This document shows, piece after piece, positions 8,531-16,618 of a stretch of DNA of 36,070 nt; within the stretch, counting starts at the first letter, position 1; each line of letters starts with the position of its first letter. This DNA comes from Limosilactobacillus caviae (GTDB taxonomy: Bacteria; Bacillota; Bacilli; Lactobacillales; Lactobacillaceae), in contig NZ_BMDS01000011.1 in assembly GCF_014635905.1 (NCBI RefSeq), positions 1 to 36,070 on the forward strand. Direction: 5' to 3'. A program made the position numbers and the translations under genes. The notes beneath the pieces were generated by a model that did not search any database, had not been told where the DNA came from, and saw nothing but the letters and a program-made list of their open reading frames with translations.

Positions 8531-9000
8531 TTGGTGGGCCTATCGTGTAATTGATGTTTGGTCGAATGTACAAGCGGACCACCATATACTGCTCCAGCAG
8601 AAATACCATTTAAAATCCAAGAATTAATCGACTGGTCCGAAAAAGCAGTAAATCAGTTACATTCTGTTCAATATGCGGCGGACTTACATCAGAAGCTTTT
8701 TTCTATCCACCCATTTGTTGACGGCAATGGGCGGACAGCACGTTTATTAATGAACTTTGCTTTTTATCTGAATCAGAATATCCGGTAGTTAGTATCATGC
8801 CTGATAAAAAGTCACGAAATGAATACATGGAAGCATTGGCAAGTTCAAGAGCGACCGGCAACTTAGTACCTTTTGAAGAACTAGTAGCAGATTATACCAT
8901 TAGTACTATTAAAAAGAGGATCAACATTTTAAGACAAAATGAGAAAAATATAGAAGAGGCTAGAAAAGAAACTAATTTAAGAGTTGATCGAACAAAGTAG
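8531..9000 (+). pseudogene. Fic/DOC family protein fragment with two frameshifts
   Basis: Three frames must be joined. WWAYRVIDVWS (about 8531-8563) leads into SGPPYTAPAEIPFKIQELIDWSEKAV...HPFVDGNGRTARLLMNFAFY (8558-8776). This leads into a third frame reading EYPVVSIMPDKKSRNEYMEALASS...(to 9000). The HPFxxGNGR active-site loop of AMP-transferring Fic enzymes is intact, but the N-terminal third is missing and shifts at about 8560 and 8776 break the frame. It marks the right end of the AT-rich block. A separate, intact Fic gene lies at 28485-29042 and belongs to a different subtype. Confidence 0.8.
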
Positions 9001-9058
9001 TCATATTGCAAATATGTGATGTGAGAGATAGATTTTTTCTAAAAGTGAATAAATTCAA

Positions 9059-9093
9059 AAAAGCTTCTCACTGGGAATAGGTGAGAGGCTTTA
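9059..9093. terminator. Bidirectional terminator
   Basis: AAAGCTTCTCAC and GTGAGAGGCTTT pair over about 12-13 bp with one G-T, around a short loop. A's precede and T's follow, so it can serve both the Fic remnant from the left and the secreted-protein gene from the right. Confidence 0.7.
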
Positions 9094-9097
9094 AATA

Positions 9098-9769
9098 TTA
9101 TCTAAGTGATTTACGATATCCAGCTGCCTGGGCTTCTGCTTCAGTATTGAAGTAAACGGCATTAGCTGGGTTCATGTGATATCCTTGTTGATCAGGTGTG
9201 TGGTAGATTTTAGAATTGGCATTGCCGACAATCATTCCGTTTGCCTGATCAGTCTTCATATCATTAGTAGCGGAAGTGCTAGTAGATGATGAACTTACAG
9301 TGCTTGATGGTTCTTCATCTGTTGAGCTGCTACTTGATGAGGAAGATTCGCTTTCAACCACCGGCTTAACATAAGCTTTATTGGTAACTGTAAATGTTGT
9401 TTTTGCGCTCTTGCTATCATAATCATCTTCGGAAGTAATATCAAAATTACACTTCTTAGTCTTTGTTGATAGCTTTAAGGTTTTAGAAAAATTACCGTTT
9501 TCATCTGCTTCAACTTTATAATGACGGTTATTTCCGCCACGTTTAGCAATTGTAACTTCGGCATTTGCCTCGGTCTTTCCTTCAAAAGTGACTGTCCCGT
9601 CATCTTCCGAATTAAGTTTGATAGCCTTATTTGAAATTTGTGCTTGTTTACCATCAGGAATATTGACGGTTAGTGGTGTTTGACTTGCCTCAACTGGCTG
9701 TGCTGTTGGAATTGCCCATAAACATAGACTGGCGGCAATCCCAATAATAATTTTTGATAGATTCTTCAA
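9098..9769 (-). CDS. Secreted protein with Ig-like domain and Ser-rich linker
   Basis: A protein of 223 residues starting at TTG, with a strong GGAGGAG site 6 nt upstream. A signal peptide (about 1-28, cleavage after VEA) is followed by a beta-rich region at about 35-130 (VTFEGKTEANAEVTI...VEADENGNFSKTLKLS) that looks like a bacterial Ig-like domain. A Ser/Thr/Glu-rich linker covers about 138-168. The C-terminal 45 residues (MIVGNANSKIYHTPDQQGYHMNPANAVYFNTEAEAQAAGYRKS) resemble a small domain common at the ends of lactobacillar secreted nucleases and surface proteins, related to Ada-type metal-binding modules. There is no anchor motif, so it should be released or held by wall binding. The substrate is unknown. 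Confidence 0.75.
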   Translation of the reverse strand: MKNLSKIIIGIAASLCLWAIPTAQPVEASQTPLTVNIPDGKQAQISNKAIKLNSEDDGTVTFEGKTEANAEVTIAKRGGNNRHYKVEADENGNFSKTLKLSTKTKKCNFDITSEDDYDSKSAKTTFTVTNKAYVKPVVESESSSSSSSSTDEEPSSTVSSSSTSTSATNDMKTDQANGMIVGNANSKIYHTPDQQGYHMNPANAVYFNTEAEAQAAGYRKSLR

Positions 9770-10131
9770 GTACTTCTCCTCCGATAATTCTTTTTCCCGT
9801 GTAATAGAATATCATAGTAGCGGGTTATTGAGTAGGTAAGTAAAGTGAGGAAATATACTACTAATAAATTTACCGTTAAACATTTTAAGTTCAGCATTGA
9901 AGAAGTACTTGGCAATGAAGGTAAACATATTTCTAAGGGTGGAGTTGCTGAATTGAAATAGTGATTTTTTACATTTATGATTAGCTGCTTTTAGGTACAT
10001 AATAAAAACATTACCAGTACATTCACGAAAGTAGTATAACTATGCTAAAATAATAAAGATTCTTAAGACCAATCAACACTATTGCTGACTGGCCTTTTGT
10101 AGTTTTAAATATAATTAAGTGGGGTTTATTT
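9770..10131. other. Intergenic region with one possible tiny ORF
   Basis: The region separates two divergent surface-protein genes. A plus-strand GTG frame at 9845-9961 (38 codons, ending ...SKGGVAELK) has only a weak ribosome site and no known relatives to me; it may be a gene fragment. A promoter at 10022-10051 and a weak hairpin at 10060-10090 are listed separately. Confidence 0.35.
10022..10051 (+). promoter_or_regulatory. Promoter with extended -10 before surface-protein gene
   Basis: TTCACG (10022-10027), 18 bases, then TAAAAT (10046-10051) preceded by TGC, an extended -10. The same TGCTAAAAT occurs before the LPQTG 5'-nucleotidase gene (25616-25624). A GACCAATCA/TGACTGGCC hairpin followed by TTTT (about 10060-10099) lies between it and the gene. 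This could be a weak attenuator or an old terminator. Confidence 0.4.
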
Positions 10132-12021
10132 ATGAAAAAGAGAAGGTTAAAGAAGAGTTTAGCAACTACCGCAACAGTAATGACGGTTACTACAGGAGTG
10201 ACAGCTATCAGTAATTCTGTTAAAGCAGATACGGTGCAGGATAATAAAAATGTTATTCAGCAAAGCCTGCCTGATGAGAATAAACAAGCCCAGCAAAATG
10301 TCTGTGCTGCTCAAAACGAGGTTAACAAGGCCAATGAAGATATAACAACGGCAAATAATAACTTTAGCATTGCTAACGATAATTTGGCTGATGCGGATAA
10401 AACTGTTGAGACCAATAAAAATCAAGTTAAACAAATAAAAGAGCAACTAGCGAGCTTAGAACAAACTAAAGCAAATGCTCAACAAGCCCTAATTAATGCT
10501 CATGATGAATATTATGAATTATTAAAGCAACCTGCCAGCTTTTCATATTCAATGGTCTCAGGTGGCGGGATAAGTGTTTATGAAGGGACAATGCTTGATT
10601 ACATTGCTTATGATAATAAAGGAAATTTAACTTCTAAGAATGAAGCATATAAAAATTTTCTTACAAATAATTATCAAGGAAACATTGATTTCTTAAAGAA
10701 AATTATTATAGAAAACGAAAAACACACGCAGAGTCTAGAAACTGATACTTTGTTTAACAATGAGGTTAGTAATCTTGAAAACGAAAAAACAAGAGTAAAA
10801 AAGGAACTAGAAGAATTGTATAAGATGGCAGAAGCTCAAAAAGAAGGAAAGTATTATAAACCTAAGTATAATATCAATTGGGTAAATACTGATTCGTACA
10901 ACATGTCATATTCTAATGTTACAGCTAACTATAATGAGGAGAATAGTAGTAATAGTATTCATACAAAAGACTTAATTAAAAATCATGAAGAAGCCCTAAA
11001 TAAAATTCAACAAAGGCTAAATGAATTACATGATAGAATGCAAACGGCTATGAAAAAGGCTAAAAAGACATCTATGGCTGCTCAAGAATTACTTCAAAAG
11101 TTAGAGCAGATTTCACAACCACTTATTACAGCAACAAAGCAAACTACAGATGCAGAAAATGCGATGGCACAAGCTAGGCAAAATCTTGTACTACAGGAAG
11201 AGCTTCTTACTCAAGCAAAGGATAAAAGAAATGTAATGCAGTCAAATGCAATTAATGCCCAAACCAAGCTCCTCCAAGCGCTTCTTAATAAAACAAATTC
11301 ACAAGAAAAGCTGGCATCAGCAAAGGAAAAACTTCCAGCTCAAACCGATGCCCTAAAGTACAGTTCACTAGTTAATCTTGAACCATTAGCAGTTGAACCG
11401 GGAGCAAACCCTACTCCTAAAGTTACAACAGCAATTGCAGTTGAAAATGATCACCAGAATAAAGCTATTATTACTTTGCCAAAAGATAAGGAGAAAAATA
11501 AACTACCTAAGGGTACAAAGGTAGTTTGGAAGGATGATGCTAAGCTTGCGACTGACCTTCAGCATCCTGGAATTCACTCCGAAGATGTCCTAATTGTCTT
11601 TCCAGATGGATCAGTGATTTTAACTAACGAGCAGATTACTGTTACAGTACCTAATAATAAGAAAAATCAAATAGAAGTTGATAAAAAAACTCCGACTGCT
11701 CAGAAAACGATTAATACCTCAAAGGAGAATAATATGAGCGGGGATGATATACCTGCACGGGTAATAGAGGATAATAGTGATGATCAAATATCACTAACGT
11801 CAGAAACATTTACGACCCCGCGAATAAAGCAAGAGACAACAATAAAAAATCAGACAACTCAAAGCGCAACTGGCGCCCCTTCATTGATTAATCCTCTTAA
11901 GGCAAAAACCGCGAATAACGTTTTGCCACAAACTGGGGATGATTCGACATTTTCTATTATTGCCTTGGGAGCCGTAATCGGGCTGATTGGAATCAGTGCA
12001 ATGCTTAAGCGGTATGAGTAA
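10132..12021 (+). CDS. LPQTG-anchored coiled-coil surface protein (SEC10/PgrA-like)
   Basis: A protein of 629 residues. A Lys-rich signal peptide (about 1-33, ending VKADTV) is followed by long coiled coils at about 45-130, 205-235 and 285-400, rich in Ala, Gln, Asn and Lys. Between the coils lies a less helical insert (SFSYSMVSGGGISVYEG...). Residues about 435-505 (LPKGTKVVWKDDAKLATDLQHPGIHSEDVLIVFPDG...ITVTVP) look like one degenerate Rib-type repeat. LPQTG at 598-602, a hydrophobic stretch and a KRYE tail form the sortase signal. The layout resembles the SEC10/PgrA surface-exclusion and adhesin family. It is probably a wall-attached adhesin or aggregation protein. The ligand cannot be told from sequence. 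Confidence 0.85.
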   Translation: MKKRRLKKSLATTATVMTVTTGVTAISNSVKADTVQDNKNVIQQSLPDENKQAQQNVCAAQNEVNKANEDITTANNNFSIANDNLADADKTVETNKNQVKQIKEQLASLEQTKANAQQALINAHDEYYELLKQPASFSYSMVSGGGISVYEGTMLDYIAYDNKGNLTSKNEAYKNFLTNNYQGNIDFLKKIIIENEKHTQSLETDTLFNNEVSNLENEKTRVKKELEELYKMAEAQKEGKYYKPKYNINWVNTDSYNMSYSNVTANYNEENSSNSIHTKDLIKNHEEALNKIQQRLNELHDRMQTAMKKAKKTSMAAQELLQKLEQISQPLITATKQTTDAENAMAQARQNLVLQEELLTQAKDKRNVMQSNAINAQTKLLQALLNKTNSQEKLASAKEKLPAQTDALKYSSLVNLEPLAVEPGANPTPKVTTAIAVENDHQNKAIITLPKDKEKNKLPKGTKVVWKDDAKLATDLQHPGIHSEDVLIVFPDGSVILTNEQITVTVPNNKKNQIEVDKKTPTAQKTINTSKENNMSGDDIPARVIEDNSDDQISLTSETFTTPRIKQETTIKNQTTQSATGAPSLINPLKAKTANNVLPQTGDDSTFSIIALGAVIGLIGISAMLKRYE

Positions 12022-12051
12022 TTTTGATTGATATACTTAATCTAACAAAAA

Positions 12052-12075
12052 ACTCTTCCCTTTATTGAGAAGAGT
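12052..12075. terminator. Hairpin between surface protein and rdgB fragment
   Basis: ACTCTTC (12052-12058) pairs with GAAGAGT (12069-12075). The A-run before the left arm gives a U-tract on the minus strand, so it fits best as the terminator of the original rdgB gene. It could also slow transcription from the left. Confidence 0.5.
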
Positions 12076-12085
12076 ACTGATATTA

Positions 12086-12250
12086 TTAATCATTCCACCA
12101 TTCATCAAAGTCCTTCATCAGCGCCCTTAAAGCATTTCCGCGATGACTAATTTTGTTCTTTTGTTCTGGTGTAAGCTCTGCCATTGAACAATGTAACGAA
12201 TCAACGTAAAAGATAGGATCATAACCGAACCCAAATTGATGGAACAGTGT
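12086..12250 (-). pseudogene. rdgB 3' fragment (non-canonical purine NTP pyrophosphatase)
   Basis: The minus-strand frame ends at TAA 12088-12086 and reads [13 protein letters not shown]...[26 protein letters not shown]. This is the highly conserved C-terminal quarter of RdgB/HAM1, the enzyme that removes dITP and XTP from the nucleotide pool. The remaining N-terminal three quarters are absent; upstream of about 12250 the frame has no RdgB similarity. This is a leftover of a deletion or rearrangement at this point, and a full copy should exist elsewhere in the genome. Confidence 0.8.
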
Positions 12251-12448
12251 ATATTGAACAAATTAAGTCGTTTGATTTTAGTTGTTGTAAATGGTAGTTT
12301 GTCGAGATGTTGCCAACAGATATTTTTGATGAAGTGCGACAAAAGGCTAGATTGGTAATATGATAAATCAGGCGAGATTATGTCTAAAAATTTAACAAGC
12401 AGTTAATTAGCTTAATAAAATCTGCATATTTCATCGTTAGATTAATTT
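12251..12448. other. Intergenic, nothing assigned
   Basis: No credible gene. Short open stretches on either strand lack ribosome sites. The sequence probably fills the gap left when rdgB was truncated. Confidence 0.3.
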
Positions 12449-12494
12449 AAATACCCCCTAAGGTTAGCATGAACGCAGGCCTTAGAGGGTATTT
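12449..12494 (-). terminator. Terminator of the sucrose operon
   Basis: AAATACCCCCTAAGG (12449-12463) pairs with CCTTAGAGGGTATTT (12480-12494) over 15 bp with one mismatch. It lies just downstream of the permease stop codon on the minus strand. Confidence 0.75.
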
Positions 12495-12522
12495 GTGTAA
12501 TGACTATTTAATTGACTTAATA

Positions 12523-13788
12523 TTAATCACGATCTAACGGCTGACCATTAACGTCTTGATTATCCTTCTTTAAGATAAAGGTTGCGTAAATTCCGGCAAT
12601 AGCAACGATTCCAGAAATTACAAGGAAAGTATGGCTATAACCGATATGATCACGAAGGTCACCAAGTGGGGTTGAGAAGATGATTTGACCAACTTGAGCG
12701 GCGATTTGGTAGCCGACCATGTAAAGAGTAGCGGAAACTTTTGTATCAAAGTGAAGAGTGAAGTAGCGGAAAAGCCCAAGAGCGAATAGGGCCGTTTCAG
12801 GAGCATGAAGTAGTTTAATTAAAGAAACGCCAAACGGGTTAGTAACTAGACCGCATCCCCCAATCCGAACAACCATGATAATAATTCCTAAGAGCAGTGT
12901 TTTCCGTACACCAACTTTTTTCATTACCCATGGTACGCAGGCCATCATGATTGCTTCAAGAAAGACTTCGGCTGAGTTCAAGATACCATACATTTGCTGA
13001 CCGGCAGCTTTAGTGGCAAAGAACTGGGTAAAGAATTGCGGGAACATTTGTTGGTCGAAAACGGTGTAAAAGGTCCAACTAAGAATAATATAAATTACGA
13101 TTTGCCAAAGTGCTTTCATCTTGAAAACAGATAAGATTTCCTTAAACGATGGCCCTGTTTTTTCTTTTTCATTTTCTTCTTTATCGACATATTTTGCTAA
13201 TACTTCCGGATGCCGGGCGGGCTTATCAAACAATAGGATTAGCAGCAATACCGTCGCAATTGCGGATGAAGACCAGAAAACAAGATTAGGGTTGACCGTG
13301 AAAAGGAACCCAGCAGCGAGGGCAGCAACGGCATAGCCAAATGACCCCCATGCTCGTGCTTGACCGTATTCAAAACCATATCGCCGACTGAATCGTTCAG
13401 TCAAGGCTTCAAAAGTTGGTGAAGCAGCAAGAAAGGCGAATGAAAGGTATAGTGAACCAAGAATTGTCCCTAGGTAAAAACGGCTATGGAGCAATGGGGC
13501 GTAAACCCATGAGAAGAAGGGGCCGAGTAGCATTTGCAAGATTGCACAGATAATTAATAGGGTCCGTTTAATGCCTAATTTATCTTGAATTGCACCATAG
13601 ACGAACATTAAGACAAGGGTAACAGCGGAATTGAACGAGTAGATGGTTCCAACTTCGGCTCCAGAAAAGCCAAGTGTATTTGTAAGCCAAATTTGGAAGA
13701 ATGACCACCAAATTCCCCAGCCGGTAAAGAAGAGGAGGATGATTAACGAACTAGAACGGTAAAAAGGGTTCTTAAATAAATTTTGCAT
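12523..13788 (-). CDS. Oligosaccharide:H+ symporter, probable sucrose permease
   Basis: A 421-residue membrane protein with about 12 hydrophobic helices, the size of the LacY/RafB/CscB (oligosaccharide:H+ symporter) family. The start MQNLFKNPFYRSSSLIILLFFTGWGIWWSFFQIWL matches the family's first helix. The loop GAIQDKLGIKR, the GQARAWGSFGYA block and the central cytosolic loop are in the expected places. It lies 5 bases after the GH32 gene in the same operon, so sucrose or a short fructo-oligosaccharide is the likely substrate. Because uptake by this family does not phosphorylate the sugar, its partner should act on free sucrose. The substrate is inferred from context. Confidence 0.8.
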   Translation of the reverse strand: MQNLFKNPFYRSSSLIILLFFTGWGIWWSFFQIWLTNTLGFSGAEVGTIYSFNSAVTLVLMFVYGAIQDKLGIKRTLLIICAILQMLLGPFFSWVYAPLLHSRFYLGTILGSLYLSFAFLAASPTFEALTERFSRRYGFEYGQARAWGSFGYAVAALAAGFLFTVNPNLVFWSSSAIATVLLLILLFDKPARHPEVLAKYVDKEENEKEKTGPSFKEILSVFKMKALWQIVIYIILSWTFYTVFDQQMFPQFFTQFFATKAAGQQMYGILNSAEVFLEAIMMACVPWVMKKVGVRKTLLLGIIIMVVRIGGCGLVTNPFGVSLIKLLHAPETALFALGLFRYFTLHFDTKVSATLYMVGYQIAAQVGQIIFSTPLGDLRDHIGYSHTFLVISGIVAIAGIYATFILKKDNQDVNGQPLDRD

Positions 13789-13793
13789 AATAG

Positions 13794-15215
13794 CTATCCT
13801 TTCAATGAATATACAGTAACATTAACTGGTAATGAATGATTGCTTACTAAGTGCGGAGTGACCTTTTCAGTGGTGTAGTAACGTTCTGAAAAGGTAGCAG
13901 CACCATTATTGATGAAGAATTCAGCTGAACTTGTATCCACAAAAATTCTAAGATCTAATTGGTCGACTTGACTGATTTGCGCATAGCGGTTAGTGGCCTG
14001 ACCATGTTGATGAACAGTTAGTTCGCCACTTGCCTTGGTGTAAGTTAAAGAAATTAAATTGTGGCGACCATCTGATAATTGCCAGGTGAATTCATCATTT
14101 TCGTTTGTCACCGGGACAACAACGTGCCATTCAGTGTGTTGCGGATCAGTAATTGCTAATGATTGGTCACCGTTAATTAGCTGTGCGGAATTAAGAAGCT
14201 GTTTATTTCTTAGTAGCTTAACCTCTTTAGCAGGAATTGCACCAAGCTGGTTATCTTTGAGGATGAGTTCTCGCGGAAGGGTTAAGGCCCCGGCCCAGCC
14301 ATCAGCTTGTTCAGGCATGGGTTGATCAAATGAGCTAAACCACCCAAATTGAATTTGGCGCCCGTCAGGAGTTAAAAATGATTGCGCGGCATAGAAATTA
14401 TGGCCGCTGTCTAATTCATTAAAACCACCGTGCTCAAAAGTTGCCGTTTGGTAGTTGAGCTGACCGATAAATGCTCCGTTTTGGTTTAGATTAAGGTATT
14501 TATGACCGCTTGCTTTAATTCCCATTGGTGAACAGGCAATTATGTCTCGGCCATTTATCCTAAAGAAATCAGGACACTCCCACATAAAGCCTTCTGTATC
14601 TTCACCGGTTGATTTAGCAATAACACCACGGTAGTCCCAATGTAAAAGGTCTGCAGATTGGTAAAGTAAAATCCGTCCACGGTTATCATCTTTGCTTCGA
14701 CTGCCTAAGACTAAGTAATATTGGCCGTCGAATTCCCATACCTTTGGATCGCGAAAATCTTGACTATTGTCCTCAGGAGCTTCGATTACTGGATTACCAT
14801 CATATTTAGTAAAGTTAATTCCATCATCACTATAGGCAATATTTTGGTTTTCCCAGAAGTGGTCTTGGTCACCATCGTCATAGTAGTGGTGTCCAGTGTA
14901 AATAAGAAAAAGGCGGTTGTCCTTTACAATAGCTGATCCAGAAAAGCATCCCCCAGTATCCTCAGCATCTCCTGGAACGAGCGCGACTGGAAGCTGTTTC
15001 CAATGGACTAAATCCTTGCTGCGAACGTGTCCCCAATGCATTGGCCCCCATTGTGAAGAATAGGGGTGGAATTGATAGAAGACATGATAATAGCCTTTGT
15101 AGTAGCAAAGACCGTTTGGATCATTGAGCCAGCCGCCATTTGTTTGAATGTGGAATGATTCTCGGTAGCGGGTGTTACTGACTTTAATTATTTTTGTTTG
15201 ATCGATATCTTTCAT
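13794..15215 (-). CDS. GH32 sucrose hydrolase (beta-fructofuranosidase)
   Basis: A 473-residue intracellular enzyme without signal peptide. GH32 motifs are all present: WLNDPNG with nucleophile Asp32, FRDP with Asp156 as transition-state stabiliser, and ECPD with Glu213 as acid/base. The usual WGPMHWGH block follows the first motif. The C-terminal 130 residues form the beta-sandwich. It splits sucrose to glucose and fructose, or sucrose-6-phosphate if imported by a PTS elsewhere. The linked proton symporter favours free sucrose, as in CscA. The start ATG 15215 is preceded by GAGGAG. It is first in the operon, behind a promoter with a cre-type operator. Confidence 0.9.
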   Translation of the reverse strand: MKDIDQTKIIKVSNTRYRESFHIQTNGGWLNDPNGLCYYKGYYHVFYQFHPYSSQWGPMHWGHVRSKDLVHWKQLPVALVPGDAEDTGGCFSGSAIVKDNRLFLIYTGHHYYDDGDQDHFWENQNIAYSDDGINFTKYDGNPVIEAPEDNSQDFRDPKVWEFDGQYYLVLGSRSKDDNRGRILLYQSADLLHWDYRGVIAKSTGEDTEGFMWECPDFFRINGRDIIACSPMGIKASGHKYLNLNQNGAFIGQLNYQTATFEHGGFNELDSGHNFYAAQSFLTPDGRQIQFGWFSSFDQPMPEQADGWAGALTLPRELILKDNQLGAIPAKEVKLLRNKQLLNSAQLINGDQSLAITDPQHTEWHVVVPVTNENDEFTWQLSDGRHNLISLTYTKASGELTVHQHGQATNRYAQISQVDQLDLRIFVDTSSAEFFINNGAATFSERYYTTEKVTPHLVSNHSLPVNVTVYSLKG

Positions 15216-15236
15216 GAAGTAACAGCTCCTCTTGTC

Positions 15237-15250
15237 TGAAAACGATTACA
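15237..15250 (-). promoter_or_regulatory. cre / LacI-type operator
   Basis: TGAAAACGATTACA matches the catabolite-responsive element TGWAANCGNTNWCA at every position. It sits a few bases after the -10, over the likely transcription start, where CcpA or a LacI-family sucrose regulator would block transcription. No such regulator gene is next to the operon in this window. Confidence 0.8.
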
Positions 15251-15256
15251 AAAAGA

Positions 15257-15285
15257 ATTTTAATTACTTGGCTGTCAATTGTCAA
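15257..15285 (-). promoter_or_regulatory. Promoter of the sucrose operon
   Basis: On the minus strand TTGACA (15285-15280) and TAAAAT (15262-15257) are separated by exactly 17 bases. A second TTGACA overlaps the spacer at 15278-15273. Expression should be strong when not repressed. Confidence 0.8.
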
Positions 15286-15374
15286 GCGTTTATCAAATCT
15301 TACTGAAGTTATTTGGTGAAAATTAAAATATCATTAAAAATAACTTGACGAATGTTATCTACCACAGTATACTA

Positions 15375-15670
15375 ATTTCAAATTTATATGAGAATTAGCT
15401 GAGATCGAATGGGTAACTAATGATAAAATTTACAGAGAACTGTAACCGGTGAAATGCAGTATTTTTAAAACTAGTGAAGATGGTTCGTGAGCGATTGATC
15501 GGTGAACGATTAGCAGATCACGGTGTTGCTACCGTTAACATGGCTCCAAATTTATCATTATGATATGTTTGCTTGAGTGCAGGAAGTTTTATACGTCCTG
15601 AATTGAGGGTGGTACCGCGAATAATCGTCCCTTGAAAAGATTAAGTTCTTTTCAAGGGACTTTTTTAGTT
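15375..15670 (+). promoter_or_regulatory. T-box leader, probably methionine-responsive
   Basis: The T-box sequence GGGTGGTACCGCG (15607-15619) is followed by a strong terminator: GTCCCTTGAAAAGA (15627-15640) pairs perfectly with 15647-15660, then six T's. Upstream, AGAGA with a GGTG loop (about 15434-15460) is the distal Stem I. AATGATAAAATTT near 15418 can pair with AAATTTATCATT near 15548-15559. An AUG at 15480-15482 after GUGAAG is a candidate specifier, which would fit a Met tRNA and the downstream methionine genes. The specifier assignment is tentative; the T-box and terminator are clear. Confidence 0.85.
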
Positions 15671-15685
15671 ATTGGAGGGAATATC

Positions 15686-16618
15686 ATGACAAAAATTACT
15701 GAAGAATTAACCAAACCATTATTAATTGATGGTGCAATGTCAACAGCCTTAGAGCAATTGGGGGCAGATACCAATAATCCGCTCTGGACGGCCAGTGTAC
15801 TTGCAAAACAGCCAGAATTAGTAAAAGAAGTTCATCGGGAATACTTCAATGCAGGTGCACGGTTAGCGATTACGGATACATATCAAGCTAATATTCCCGC
15901 ATTTATTAACAATGGTTATTCCGAACGCCAGGCTCACCAATTAATTCGGCGGGCGGTTACTTTAGCTAAGGAAGCTCGTGACGAATATCAGCAGTTAACA
16001 GGAATTTATAATTATGTTGCGGGAGCACTTGGTCCATATGGTGCTTATCTGGCAGACGGAAGCGAATATACTGGTGCCTATCGCCTTAGTACCGCGGAAT
16101 ATCAGCAGTTCCACCGTCCGCGATTAACCGATATTTTAAGTATTGGAGTTGATGCAATCGCAATTGAAACGCAGCCCCGTCTTGATGAAGTGCTGGCAGA
16201 ACTAGGACTTATCAACGAACTAGCGCCAACAATCCCGTGTTATGTCAGTTTCTCCTTAAAAAATCACACTAGCTTGCCAGATGGAACACCATTATCAGTT
16301 GCTGCCCGGACAGTTGCAAAATATTCAAATGTTTTTGCAATTGGCATTAACTGTGTCCCGTTGGAGGAGGTTGCACCAGCTGTTGCGATAATCCACCATG
16401 CTACAGATAAAGCGGTTATTGCCTATCCAAATTCGAGCGCTAGGTATGATCCAGTGACTAAAACATGGTCTTATCCACACGGTCATCGTCATTTTACCAG
16501 TTACCTTCCGCAGTGGTTGGCAGCTGGTCTAACAATTGTGGGCGGGTGTTGTACGACTACCCCTCAGGATATCGCCGCATTACATGAATACCTGAAAGGG
16601 GTGAACGATAATGACTAA
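15686..16618 (+). CDS. mmuM: Homocysteine S-methyltransferase
   Basis: A protein of 310 residues from ATG 15686, chosen because TTGGAGGGA lies 6-10 nt upstream; an in-frame TTG at 15632 lies inside the terminator hairpin. The N-terminus [15 protein letters not shown] is the family opening. The zinc-binding cysteines are Cys223 (GINC) and Cys288-Cys289 (GGCC near the C-terminus). It transfers the methyl of S-methylmethionine, or SAM, to homocysteine, giving methionine. It is controlled by the T-box just upstream and overlaps the permease gene by 8 bases, so import and use of S-methylmethionine are probably coupled. Confidence 0.92.
   Translation: MTKITEELTKPLLIDGAMSTALEQLGADTNNPLWTASVLAKQPELVKEVHREYFNAGARLAITDTYQANIPAFINNGYSERQAHQLIRRAVTLAKEARDEYQQLTGIYNYVAGALGPYGAYLADGSEYTGAYRLSTAEYQQFHRPRLTDILSIGVDAIAIETQPRLDEVLAELGLINELAPTIPCYVSFSLKNHTSLPDGTPLSVAARTVAKYSNVFAIGINCVPLEEVAPAVAIIHHATDKAVIAYPNSSARYDPVTKTWSYPHGHRHFTSYLPQWLAAGLTIVGGCCTTTPQDIAALHEYLKGVNDND

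Noticed and set aside
9140-9370. Ser codon-rich stretch as a phase-variable repeat
   Set aside because: The serine codons are mixed and not a uniform tandem repeat, so slippage is not favoured.
9812-10000. Minus-strand 62-codon open frame
   Set aside because: No ribosome site and no recognisable features; AT-rich intergenic DNA.
10159-10446. Minus-strand 95-codon open frame
   Set aside because: Lies inside the coding frame of the LPQTG protein, Cys-rich by frame shadow, with no ribosome site.
12127-12342. Minus-strand 71-codon open frame over the rdgB fragment
   Set aside because: Another frame of the same DNA reads as conserved RdgB C-terminus; this frame has no family pattern.
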